DNA of 5,013 nt from Bacteroidetes bacterium 4572_112 (lineage in GTDB: Bacteria > Bacteroidota > Bacteroidia > Bacteroidales > UBA1556). Position 1 is the first letter of the stretch. Each line of letters begins with the position of its first letter. The notes beneath the pieces were generated by a model, which had not been told where the DNA came from, did no database searches, and saw only the letters and a list, made by a program, of their open reading frames with translations. This document shows, piece after piece, positions 1 through 5,013 of this stretch. The position numbers were made by a program, and so were the translations under genes. The stretch lies in the NCBI GenBank assembly GCA_002254285.1, contig NIUZ01000172.1, forward strand, positions 1-5,013. The letters run 5' to 3'.

Positions 1-1423
1 GTTCTATTGGAGTATAGGAGTTAATTACCGGGACCTGATTCGGGAGTTCATAAGCACCCATATCAATTCTACCGAAAATACGAGGGTTTCCCATTAGATC
101 TAAACCCGGAAGGCTTAAACCTGATGCATCTTCTGTTCCGGCATTTTTGCATGGAGAATTTGCAGCTAATTGGTAAGGAGCATCACCAGAAGCTAAGAAA
201 AGAGGATCTGTGTCGATATTATTTTCGTAGGTGCCGTTAAATGTTGTACCGAAAAAACCAGCTTGACCACCTTGGATGTTAGATAATTTAAAATCTAAAA
301 CACAATTACTATTTGCGATCTCAACTTGACTATCTGAGTTGTCTCTAAGGATGCAATTTACAGCAATTCCTTCCGTCGATTGTGAGTAATAAATCCCTCC
401 ATCAGAATTTGCTAAAATAGTACAATTAGTAATATTACCGCTACTTGCATAACCACAATAAATACCATAAGAACCATTATCTACGATCAAATTACCAACA
501 ATCTTTGGTTGAACAAATTCATGTAGATAAATACCACCACCGTAACCAGCTGTAGTATTTTCATGTATTTTATTATTATAAAGCTTAACCTCATTAGTTA
601 CACTCATATTGGATTTACCAATATAACATCCACCTCCACCTCTGGCATCAATGTTAGAATTATTATTATTGATAGTGTTACCAGTAACTATTAAATAGGA
701 GTCTAAAAAGGAGATACCACCACCGTAACCAGCTATATTTGATGATATTTGATTATTTAAAATCACACCTCCTGCTAAATTTCCATAAACACCACCACCA
801 TAACCATAGGTTGAGTTATTTGAAATTATATTTCCATCGATAAAAGGTTTTGAGTCATCTATATAAATTGCCCCACCTTCAGACTCACCTTCATTATAAG
901 AAAGATCATTATTGCGAATAACAGCATTACCATTCCAATAACAATGTATTGCTCCTCCAAATTGTGAAACATTTCTAATAATAGAACAATTTTCAATTAT
1001 TAGTTTTTCACATTTCTTAATATAAAAAGCTCCACCTTTTATACCATAATTTGGATTATACATATTCTTACAATATTTAATGGAGCAATACTTAAATTTT
1101 GAAGTATCATTAGAAGCTTCGACTGTGTCAAATTTTAGTCCAGCCCATCCTGCATTAGTATTAGTTGAATAAAATCTTATACTATCAGCTTGACTTCCAA
1201 CAGCATTGATTTGTCCATTAACAGAAAATTTGAAATGACCGCTAAAAATTACTTCAACACCCGGCTCTATTGTTAGAGTTGTACCATTTTCTACGGAAAT
1301 ATCTCCATTAATATAGTGGGGTGTGTCACTTTTTAGCCAGCTTCCTGAAACACTGCCTGCATCAATTTCAACTCCCATTAAAGCTTTTGAGAGTAAAAGA
1401 ATTATTAAAATAAAAAGTCTCAT
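1..1423 (-). CDS. Exported right-handed parallel beta-helix protein, C-terminus beyond window (partial)
   Basis: The first 474 residues are present; the 3' end runs off the left edge. A short hydrophobic leader (MRLFILIILLLSKALMG, residues 1-17) looks like a Sec signal peptide. The passenger opens with SGSWLKSDTPHYINGDISV and then TLTIEPGVEVIF (50-60), the usual entry into this type of beta-helix. Coils with Gly-rich turns and Asn ladders follow: GGAIH (156-160), GGAIY (183-187), GYGGGVY (207-213), AGYGGGI (231-237 and 292-298), and NCTI/NCIL steps (333-359). Residues 402-460 (DTDPLF, SPCKNAGT, DLMGNPRIFG, RIDMGAYEL) match the closing module often annotated 'choice-of-anchor Q'. PNQVPVINSYTPIE (461-474) looks like the start of an Ig-like or linker domain. 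Such proteins are secreted or surface-bound and are often adhesins or polysaccharide-active proteins. No catalytic site is recognisable. ATG at 1423 is preceded by AAAGGA at a 5-base spacing. A C-terminal sorting domain might follow but is not visible. Fold confidence is high; function is unknown. Confidence 0.88.
   Translation of the reverse strand, partial: MRLFILIILLLSKALMGVEIDAGSVSGSWLKSDTPHYINGDISVENGTTLTIEPGVEVIFSGHFKFSVNGQINAVGSQADSIRFYSTNTNAGWAGLKFDTVEASNDTSKFKYCSIKYCKNMYNPNYGIKGGAFYIKKCEKLIIENCSIIRNVSQFGGAIHCYWNGNAVIRNNDLSYNEGESEGGAIYIDDSKPFIDGNIISNNSTYGYGGGVYGNLAGGVILNNQISSNIAGYGGGISFLDSYLIVTGNTINNNNSNIDARGGGGCYIGKSNMSVTNEVKLYNNKIHENTTAGYGGGIYLHEFVQPKIVGNLIVDNGSYGIYCGYASSGNITNCTILANSDGGIYYSQSTEGIAVNCILRDNSDSQVEIANSNCVLDFKLSNIQGGQAGFFGTTFNGTYENNIDTDPLFLASGDAPYQLAANSPCKNAGTEDASGLSLPGLDLMGNPRIFGRIDMGAYELPNQVPVINSYTPIE
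531..551 (-). repeat. Beta-helix coil repeat, copy 1
   Basis: These 21 bases are identical to 714-734, offset by 183 bases (exactly 61 codons), and encode the AGYGGGI turn of the helix. A diverged third relative is at 792-806, 75 bases (25 codons) further. The in-frame spacing fits whole numbers of beta-helix coils. Confidence 0.65.
714..734 (-). repeat. Beta-helix coil repeat, copy 2
   Basis: This is the second exact copy of the 21-base AGYGGGI-encoding unit. The 15-base relative at 792-806 differs at one base and encodes GYGGG. Near-identical DNA in otherwise diverged coils suggests growth of the helix by internal duplication. Confidence 0.65.
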
Positions 1424-1428
1424 TAATT

Positions 1429-1434
1429 TCCTTT
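1429..1434 (-). promoter_or_regulatory. Ribosome binding site of the beta-helix gene
   Basis: AAAGGA on the minus strand lies five bases before the ATG at 1423. It supports that start, which also begins directly with a signal peptide-like sequence. A dedicated site this good means the gene can be translated independently of the pilin genes upstream. Confidence 0.7.
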
Positions 1435-1443
1435 AATTTTTAG

Positions 1444-1475
1444 TTGAATTACCTCCGTCAAAGCTGGAGTTTCAA
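1444..1475 (-). other. Possible intercistronic hairpin between the PilX-like and beta-helix genes
   Basis: In the 58-base gap the minus strand can fold TTGAA and CTCC against GGAG and TTCAA. That gives a 9-pair stem interrupted by an asymmetric internal loop (1 versus 4 bases), with a 9-base apical loop (1457-1465). No run of U follows directly, so it is not a convincing intrinsic terminator. It could attenuate transcription or mark an RNA-processing point between the pilin mRNA and the beta-helix mRNA. Chance formation in AT-rich DNA is possible. Confidence 0.3.
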
Positions 1476-1481
1476 TTAGTT

Positions 1482-3203
1482 TTAATTATTACAGTTTGAG
1501 GTGTAGCTATAACTCCATCTTGTTAAATCTTCATTAAATATCCAACCATCTGAAGTTCTTAAAGGTTTAAAAGCCGCAGGAAATAAACCATCAACCGATT
1601 GCCTATAATCATTACAAAAAGTCCCTTCAAAGCCTCGTGTATTATCTGAATTTCTATACATCCCTATACTCTTCATTAATGCAGAACCTAAAACTACAAT
1701 TCTGGTAAGAACTGATTTATCATTCGGTTTAAACCAATCATTAATAGTCCCGAATTCCGTTGCCCCGTTATCTGTTATATCTCTTGCTCCAAATTTTCCA
1801 TTAGGAGCATAAAAAGTACCACTTAATAGTGTAACTCCGTATATATCAGCCCAATCAAATAATAATTCTTTTCCTAACCAAACATTTCCATTTTCAGCAA
1901 TACATCCAAAATTAGAAGTTGAATTAGAATTTTGTAAGGCAAGACCCAAATCTTTAATATTTTGAGCATTATTAGCCCATGGATATATCGCATCTACATA
2001 ATTTGGAGCCCACCAGTTTCCAACATTAACACTTCCACAGGAGTTAATTGCACTATTATAGAGTGGAATAAGCTTTTTATACTTAATATCTCCAAGAATT
2101 TCAATATCAGCATGTTCAGTCATTAGCGTAATATTTCCACTTATCGTACTTTCCATGATAGCAACTCTATTGATTTCTGTCGAAGCTCCTCTTATTAAAA
2201 TTGCATTTCTAGAATGACCATCACCAAAAGGCTTGTTACTATATTGCCAGTTTTGAGGCTTTGGATCAACCTTCACCCAACCATCACCAAAGGTGATTTT
2301 GATATCGTCACTGGCTTCGATATCAATAATATATGGATTTTTTACAGCTGAAGGTCGGGTTGTAGGATTTAATATTTCCGCAAAAGAAGCTACTACATCT
2401 TGAGTATTATCTATTTCCCCTGAGTTTCCTTCATATCCATTGGGAAATATTTTCCGGTATCTTGGTTTCATGTCTTCAACATTTTCAGATAATACAGATT
2501 TGTCCCAAATACCGTTATTATACTGGTTTGCAAACATTGCTCTTTGGATATCTGTTAATCCAGTACCTTCTGCATTAGTATTAGCGTCTTCATCATAGAC
2601 ATTGAAAATGTTGCGAATCGATTTTTTTGAAGCACTAGAGACAACATTCCCATCAAATACAGGATCTCTAATTATATTGATTAGTCCTCCAAAAAATAAA
2701 TTCCCAAGCATCATATCTGAGGCTTCATACACGCCTGAATCAGGGTCTTTTCCGGCATATACGACAGAAGGGGGCATATCCTCTTCAATGGCTGAAGTAT
2801 ATTCTGCTATAGATTGAGGCCGGATATTAGCCATAGTGGCTTCACATATATTCCCCGTTATTTTATCTGTTGCTTTAGAGGTAAGTGTCCAAGTATTATT
2901 ATTTTCCCAAGAACTGGTTAAATCGACAACACAGCCATTAAGTTCAAAGTCTTGAGCACCTGTAATTATTGCTTCAGCACTAGCACTAGGTGTTGCAAAT
3001 TGTGCATAGGTGACATTTCTTAATACTTTTATTGCTTGAACAAGACCAGCATCAGCTGCGTAAAATGTTCTAGTATTTACAACTTCGGTATTTATAGCTT
3101 TGTTTTGAGCTGAAGCTATGAATATCATACCACTAGCAGTAATTATGATTATTAGTGTTACCATGAGTGCGACTATTAAAGCTGAACCATTTTTATTTTG
3201 CAT
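1482..3203 (-). CDS. Large PilX/GspK-like minor pilin with extended extracellular domain
   Basis: The product is 573 residues from the ATG at 3203. I prefer this start over the in-frame ATG at 3218 because GGAG (3213-3216) sits nine bases before it and the leader MQNKNG is then of normal prepilin length. Predicted prepilin peptidase cleavage is after Gly6. The hydrophobic helix spans about 8-32 (SALIVALMVTLIIII) and has no Glu at mature position 5, as in GspK/PilX-type tip subunits. FYAADAGL (47-54) matches the A-E-AGL signature of PilX N-domains. The rest is extracellular: ITLMTEHADIEILGDIKYK (358-376), FGCIAENGNVW (432-442), VVLGSA (503-508), GF (524-525), CNDYR (530-534) and FPAAFKP (541-547). 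This pattern recalls large PilX-like proteins, some carrying a DUF4900 region, that have 'diyItGDi.Y', 'lGLIAenny' and 'GSli...GF...yD.R...PP.fP' blocks. It is several times longer than ordinary PilX (about 170-200 residues). An FGDG motif occurs twice, 21 residues apart. The likely role is the tip of a type IV pilus or pseudopilus; binding target unknown. Confidence 0.78.
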   Translation of the reverse strand: MQNKNGSALIVALMVTLIIIITASGMIFIASAQNKAINTEVVNTRTFYAADAGLVQAIKVLRNVTYAQFATPSASAEAIITGAQDFELNGCVVDLTSSWENNNTWTLTSKATDKITGNICEATMANIRPQSIAEYTSAIEEDMPPSVVYAGKDPDSGVYEASDMMLGNLFFGGLINIIRDPVFDGNVVSSASKKSIRNIFNVYDEDANTNAEGTGLTDIQRAMFANQYNNGIWDKSVLSENVEDMKPRYRKIFPNGYEGNSGEIDNTQDVVASFAEILNPTTRPSAVKNPYIIDIEASDDIKITFGDGWVKVDPKPQNWQYSNKPFGDGHSRNAILIRGASTEINRVAIMESTISGNITLMTEHADIEILGDIKYKKLIPLYNSAINSCGSVNVGNWWAPNYVDAIYPWANNAQNIKDLGLALQNSNSTSNFGCIAENGNVWLGKELLFDWADIYGVTLLSGTFYAPNGKFGARDITDNGATEFGTINDWFKPNDKSVLTRIVVLGSALMKSIGMYRNSDNTRGFEGTFCNDYRQSVDGLFPAAFKPLRTSDGWIFNEDLTRWSYSYTSNCNN

Positions 3204-3212
3204 GAATAATTT

Positions 3213-3216
3213 CTCC
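3213..3216 (-). promoter_or_regulatory. Ribosome binding site deciding the start of the PilX-like gene
   Basis: GGAG lies nine bases before ATG 3203 and overlaps the alternative upstream ATG at 3218 (ATGGAG). The upstream ATG shares one base with the stop codon of the preceding gene and has no good site of its own. The GGAG core is therefore better read as the ribosome binding site for the inner start, with ribosomes arriving from the PilW-like gene. Confidence 0.6.
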
Positions 3217-3217
3217 A

Positions 3218-3700
3218 TTAATTTCTACAAGCAGCAGATACATTAAGCATAGCTGTAGATTTCGTAAAACCTTTACACTGTACTGTAACAGCTAAGGAAG
3301 GAATGAGGATTGTTTTTTCAGAGCCAGAACCTACATTGAAAACTCCACTAATGGTGGTCAAAACACCATTAGTATCACCAATTAACACATTTGTGTATGC
3401 TGCATTATCTTCTTTTCTTTCTAACCTATCGTTTTCATCATTAAACCTAAATAAAACAATACTATCATCTGTTTTAGTAATTGATAGTATACCATCACTA
3501 ATAGCAATTTCTTTTCCTTCTGTGACATGGTTAAATATACTAAGATAGGCTAAAGAGAGTTGACTTTGTGCTCTAGTAGCTACAACTGCTTCATTTGAAT
3601 ATCTAGCTGATAAAATTAAATAAGTTGACACACCGGTTAAAACAAAAGCTAAAATTAATCCCGTTATTAAAACTTCAATAAGTGTAACACCTTTTTGCAT
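3218..3700 (-). CDS. PilW/GspJ-like minor (pseudo)pilin
   Basis: The product is 160 residues from the ATG at 3700, which has GGAG five bases upstream. The frame stays open for 20 more codons to 3760, but that extension overlaps the preceding pilin gene and would place residues before an otherwise normal MQKG leader. Prepilin peptidase should cut after Gly4, leaving VTLIE with the conserved Glu at mature position 5 (Glu9 here). The hydrophobic alpha1 segment runs to about residue 31. Residues 68-96 (SDGILSITKTDD, IVLFRFNDENDRLER) match the 'dg.l.i...d..i.yr....L.R' beta-sheet pattern seen in GspJ/PilW/ComGF-type pilins. Two Cys near the C-terminus (142 and 158) could form a disulfide loop. It sits between a GspI/PilV-like and a GspK/PilX-like gene, which supports the J/W assignment. 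Inner-membrane insertion followed by assembly into the filament tip is inferred from the family. Confidence 0.8.
   Translation of the reverse strand: MQKGVTLIEVLITGLILAFVLTGVSTYLILSARYSNEAVVATRAQSQLSLAYLSIFNHVTEGKEIAISDGILSITKTDDSIVLFRFNDENDRLERKEDNAAYTNVLIGDTNGVLTTISGVFNVGSGSEKTILIPSLAVTVQCKGFTKSTAMLNVSAACRN
3678..3696 (-). repeat. Prepilin-leader repeat, copy in PilW/GspJ-like gene
   Basis: These 19 bases are identical to 4111-4129 in the PilV/GspI-like gene and encode the KGVTLI core of the prepilin leader. With one mismatch the match extends a further six bases into codons for Glu-Val. The protein constraint explains much of it, but all the synonymous positions agree too. Confidence 0.7.
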
Positions 3701-3705
3701 AACTA

Positions 3706-3709
3706 CTCC
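3706..3709 (-). promoter_or_regulatory. Ribosome binding site deciding the start of the PilW/GspJ-like gene
   Basis: GGAG five bases before ATG 3700 on the minus strand selects the short MQKGVTLIE start over the longer open frame reaching 3760. It lies in the 19-base gap after the stop codon of the PilV-like gene. Confidence 0.75.
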
Positions 3710-3719
3710 ATTTGTTCTA

Positions 3720-4133
3720 TTAATTATTTGACCGCATAGATAGTGAAATTGACTTAGCATTATTATGGATTGTCCAGCCTACTGTCGCCTTAAGTTCAAG
3801 CAATTCACTTGCAGCAGGACTAGAAGCGGTAAGGTTTACGGAGCTTGTTTCGAAGTATAATTTATATATTATCCCATCAACTGTTATTTCGTCAGCATTT
3901 TCTAAGCCTAACCTCATACCAATAGCTCCATCATCTGCACAAAGAGCAGCTAAATCATGATTATCTCTAATGCTTTCAAAATAATTTTTAATAATATTAT
4001 TAGCATTTGATTCGCAAGTACTTTGCTGTATCATTTTTTTACTTGCAACCATAGAAAAAAAAACTGCACCAACGGTTATCACCAATAATAAACTCGCCAC
4101 TAACACTTCTATAAGTGTAACACCTTTTTTCAA
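3720..4133 (-). CDS. PilV/GspI-like minor (pseudo)pilin with TTG start
   Basis: The product is 137 residues. No ATG lies near the prepilin leader. The start is the TTG at 4133, seven bases after AAGAGG, giving MKKG|VTLIEVLVASLLL with cleavage after Gly4 and the conserved Glu at mature position 5. The hydrophobic alpha1 segment extends to about residue 30. The C-terminal strand ELKATVGWTIHNNAKSISLSM (112-132) matches the 'v.V.W......v.l' ending typical of GspI/PilV minor pilins. Cys40 and Cys65 are the only cysteines and could pair. It is the first gene of the inferred four-gene minus-strand unit, with a 19-base gap to the PilW/GspJ-like gene. In type II systems GspI nucleates the I-J-K tip complex; an equivalent role here is inferred. 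The TTG start may lower its translation relative to the downstream genes. Confidence 0.8.
   Translation of the reverse strand: MKKGVTLIEVLVASLLLVITVGAVFFSMVASKKMIQQSTCESNANNIIKNYFESIRDNHDLAALCADDGAIGMRLGLENADEITVDGIIYKLYFETSSVNLTASSPAASELLELKATVGWTIHNNAKSISLSMRSNN
4111..4129 (-). repeat. Prepilin-leader repeat, copy in PilV/GspI-like gene
   Basis: This is the second copy of the 19-base identity described for 3678-3696. It lies at the same place in the reading frame, right after the start codon region. It points to common ancestry or recent exchange between the two pilin genes at their 5' ends, since the rest of the two proteins shows little similarity. Confidence 0.7.
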
Positions 4134-4140
4134 AAAGAAA

Positions 4141-4146
4141 CCTCTT
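4141..4146 (-). promoter_or_regulatory. Ribosome binding site supporting the TTG start of the PilV/GspI-like gene
   Basis: AAGAGG on the minus strand lies seven bases before the TTG at 4133. This spacing, together with the perfect prepilin leader that follows, is the main reason for accepting the uncommon start codon. Confidence 0.7.
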
Positions 4147-4241
4147 TGGTATAATTATTTATAATTTACTTCTAATATTTGTTGTATTATCTACTGATAT
4201 AAACATCAATAAACAGCATGATTTTTTTTAAAATCGTTTAA

Positions 4242-4270
4242 AACTTACGAAACAAAAAGAAAATAGTCAA
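4242..4270 (-). promoter_or_regulatory. Candidate sigma70-type promoter of the pilin operon
   Basis: TTGACT (4265-4270) is a good -35 match. It is separated by 17 bases from TAAGTT (4242-4247), a weak -10 with 3 of 6 consensus positions. It points toward the PilV-like gene and would leave a 5' leader of about 100 bases. In DNA this AT-rich, -10-like hexamers are frequent, so the -35 and the spacing are the real evidence. Confidence 0.35.
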
Positions 4271-4503
4271 GTCCTATTTTAATTATTATATGAATCAATT
4301 ATAAGTTTATTTTATTCAGTTTTTAGAAATGTGCATTTGTTAAATCAGCAATTTTAAATTTTTTTTTATTATGAAAAACGATTTGCTGTTGTTCGATTGA
4401 TATTATTAGAACTGTGTAAGGTAATAAAATAAAAGAGGATTTTTTATCTGATAAATTATTGGAAAATGTTGTATCTGAATGATAAGAGGCATAGCTAAAA
4501 AGT

Positions 4504-4515
4504 GGAAATATTTCC
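4504..4515. repeat. Perfect 12-base palindrome, possible operator
   Basis: GGAAATATTTCC is a perfect dyad in the divergent intergenic region, about 180 bases before the response regulator start. It has the size of a homodimer binding site. The symmetry does not extend outward, and only one copy is seen in the intergenic region, so binding by a regulator is inference only. Confidence 0.3.
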
Positions 4516-4600
4516 GAATGTCTAGTTTTATTTTGATTTTATTGGGTTCAGAGTGAATTTGTTTATATATTTATATGAAGTAATATGTTTTTTGTGTGTG

Positions 4601-4628
4601 TTAATAAGTTTATATATAGTCTCATAAT
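4601..4628 (+). promoter_or_regulatory. Candidate promoter of the response regulator gene
   Basis: TTAATA (4601-4606, four of six -35 positions) is followed after 16 bases by CATAAT (4623-4628, five of six -10 positions). It would place the transcript start about 60 bases before the ATG at 4693. Several other AT-rich hexamers nearby could serve equally, so the assignment is weak. Confidence 0.25.
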
Positions 4629-4692
4629 GATGTTATTAGTGATTTGTCAATAGTGTTTGGCGATGCTAATGAGTTAAAAATGGATGGGTGTT

Positions 4693-5013
4693 ATGGATGA
4701 TTTTAAAGTCAAACCGGTTATTGTTGTTATTGATGATGAATTGATAATTCTTAATAGTATAAGAAGTTTGCTTAGGCGGCAATTTGCAGTACATACTTTT
4801 ATTAATCCAGCCGAAGTTAAATCGTTTTTGAATGATCATCATGTTGATCTTGTTATTTCCGATGAGATGATGCCGGAGATTAAAGGGAGTGAGCTTATGA
4901 CGGAAATACATAAGACTCATCCCAGTATTTGCAAAATTATTTTGAGTGGACATGCAGAAAAGGAGAATATTGCCGCTGCGATTAATAATGCTCATATTTT
5001 TGCCTTCCTTTTT
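4693..5013 (+). CDS. Response regulator, CheY-like receiver domain (partial, C-terminus beyond window)
   Basis: 107 residues are present and the frame is open at the right edge. The receiver landmarks are clear: VIVVIDDE (9-16) with the acidic pair Asp14/Asp15, the phosphoacceptor Asp57 in LVISDEMMP (53-61) with its Pro and the following Gly65, and the conserved switch Ser85 in KIILSGHA (81-88). NNAHIFAFLF (98-107) is the strand that normally runs into the invariant Lys-Pro, so the window stops one codon before the expected Lys. The 'ILSGHAEKENIAAAINNAHIFAFL' style is common in receivers joined to HD-GYP, GGDEF, SpoIIE-phosphatase or histidine-kinase outputs, but the output domain is not visible. 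ATG 4693 is preceded by a GGATGG stretch; an in-frame ATG at 4684 would add three residues, and a stop codon at 4675 rules out anything longer. Being divergent from the pilin genes, it could regulate them, but this is only positional inference. Confidence 0.9.
   Translation, partial: MDDFKVKPVIVVIDDELIILNSIRSLLRRQFAVHTFINPAEVKSFLNDHHVDLVISDEMMPEIKGSELMTEIHKTHPSICKIILSGHAEKENIAAAINNAHIFAFLF

Larger units (their letters stand above)
4134..4692. other. AT-rich divergent intergenic region without a recognisable gene
   Basis: This 559-base stretch separates the minus-strand pilin unit from the plus-strand response regulator. I see no credible protein-coding frame and no tRNA or rRNA. It is visibly richer in A and T than the genes, with many homopolymer runs. 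It should carry both divergent promoters. Candidates are the TTGACT/TAAGTT pair for the pilins and, on the plus strand, TTAATA (4601-4606) with CATAAT (4623-4628) at a 16-base spacing for the regulator. It also holds two short inverted repeats: GATTTT-tttt-AAAATC (4220-4235) and the 12-base palindrome at 4504-4515. Its length exceeds what two promoters need, so a small RNA or several regulator sites are possible but unproven. Confidence 0.6.

Noticed and set aside
600..860. CRISPR-like short repeats
   Set aside because: The repeated units are in frame in the beta-helix gene, irregularly spaced, diverged and protein-constrained.
1444..1475. Intrinsic terminator after the PilX-like gene
   Set aside because: The stem is interrupted and no U-run follows. 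Kept only as a possible hairpin.
2217..2291. Twelve-base direct repeat, 63 bases apart
   Set aside because: It encodes two FGDG motifs 21 residues apart in the PilX-like protein. It is too short to claim a mobile or regulatory repeat.
2441..2457. Near-palindrome similar to the intergenic GGAAATATTTCC
   Set aside because: It lies within coding sequence, is imperfect, and is explained by codons of the PilX-like gene.
2602..2817. Plus-strand open frame of 71 codons opposite the PilX-like gene
   Set aside because: It is fully antisense to a well-supported gene, with low-complexity Ser/Pro-rich content and no recognisable domain. It is a shadow frame.
3303..3548. Plus-strand open frame of 81 codons opposite the PilW/GspJ-like gene
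   Set aside because: It is antisense to a clear prepilin gene, and its Ser/Leu-rich translation is what a complementary strand of AT-rich coding DNA gives.
3701..3760. 20-codon N-terminal extension of the PilW/GspJ-like protein
   Set aside because: It would overlap the preceding gene and put residues in front of a normal MQKG prepilin leader. The GGAG before ATG 3700 fits the shorter form.
4666..4995. Minus-strand open frame of 109 codons at the right edge
   Set aside because: It lies opposite the receiver domain, whose landmarks (DD, D57, S85) are all present. The antisense product is rich in Asn, Ile and His with no domain signature.

Overview
The window reads as AT-rich bacterial DNA holding five genes. 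Four lie head to tail on the minus strand. The fifth is divergent, on the plus strand at the right edge, and is cut by the window end. The source is probably an uncultured, diderm, anaerobe-type bacterium. The strongest taxonomic hint is the exported beta-helix protein at the left. It has a 'TLTIEPGVEVIF' entry strand, Gly-rich helix coils, a 'DPLF...SPCKNAGT...DLMGNPRIFGRIDMGAYEL' closing module and then 'PNQVPVINSYTPIE'. I associate this architecture with Candidatus Cloacimonadota and related phyla. That placement is inference from memory of protein style; no marker gene is present.

Reading the minus strand in its own direction (right to left), there is first an AT-rich upstream region of about 560 bases (4134-4692). 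Then come three small-to-large proteins with type IV prepilin N-termini: a PilV/GspI-like pilin (3720-4133, TTG start), a PilW/GspJ-like pilin (3218-3700) and a 573-residue PilX/GspK-like protein (1482-3203). The gaps are 19 and 14 bases, so they are almost certainly one transcription unit. After 58 bases with a possible hairpin comes the partial beta-helix secreted protein (1-1423), whose C-terminus lies beyond the window. On the other strand, a receiver domain of a two-component response regulator begins at 4693 and runs off the right edge just before its expected conserved Lys.

The three pilin genes follow the order I-J-K (equivalently PilV-PilW-PilX) known from minor pseudopilin and minor pilin clusters. 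In those systems the products form the priming tip of a type IV pilus or type II secretion pseudopilus, and the K/X subunit sits at the very tip. Here the third protein lacks the Glu at position +5, as GspK-like tip subunits do, and carries about 520 residues of extracellular domain, far more than a usual PilX. A working inference is that the operon builds a specialised pilus tip and that the adjacent beta-helix protein is a secreted or surface partner. The window holds no assembly ATPase, platform protein, prepilin peptidase or major pilin, so pilus versus pseudopilus cannot be decided here.
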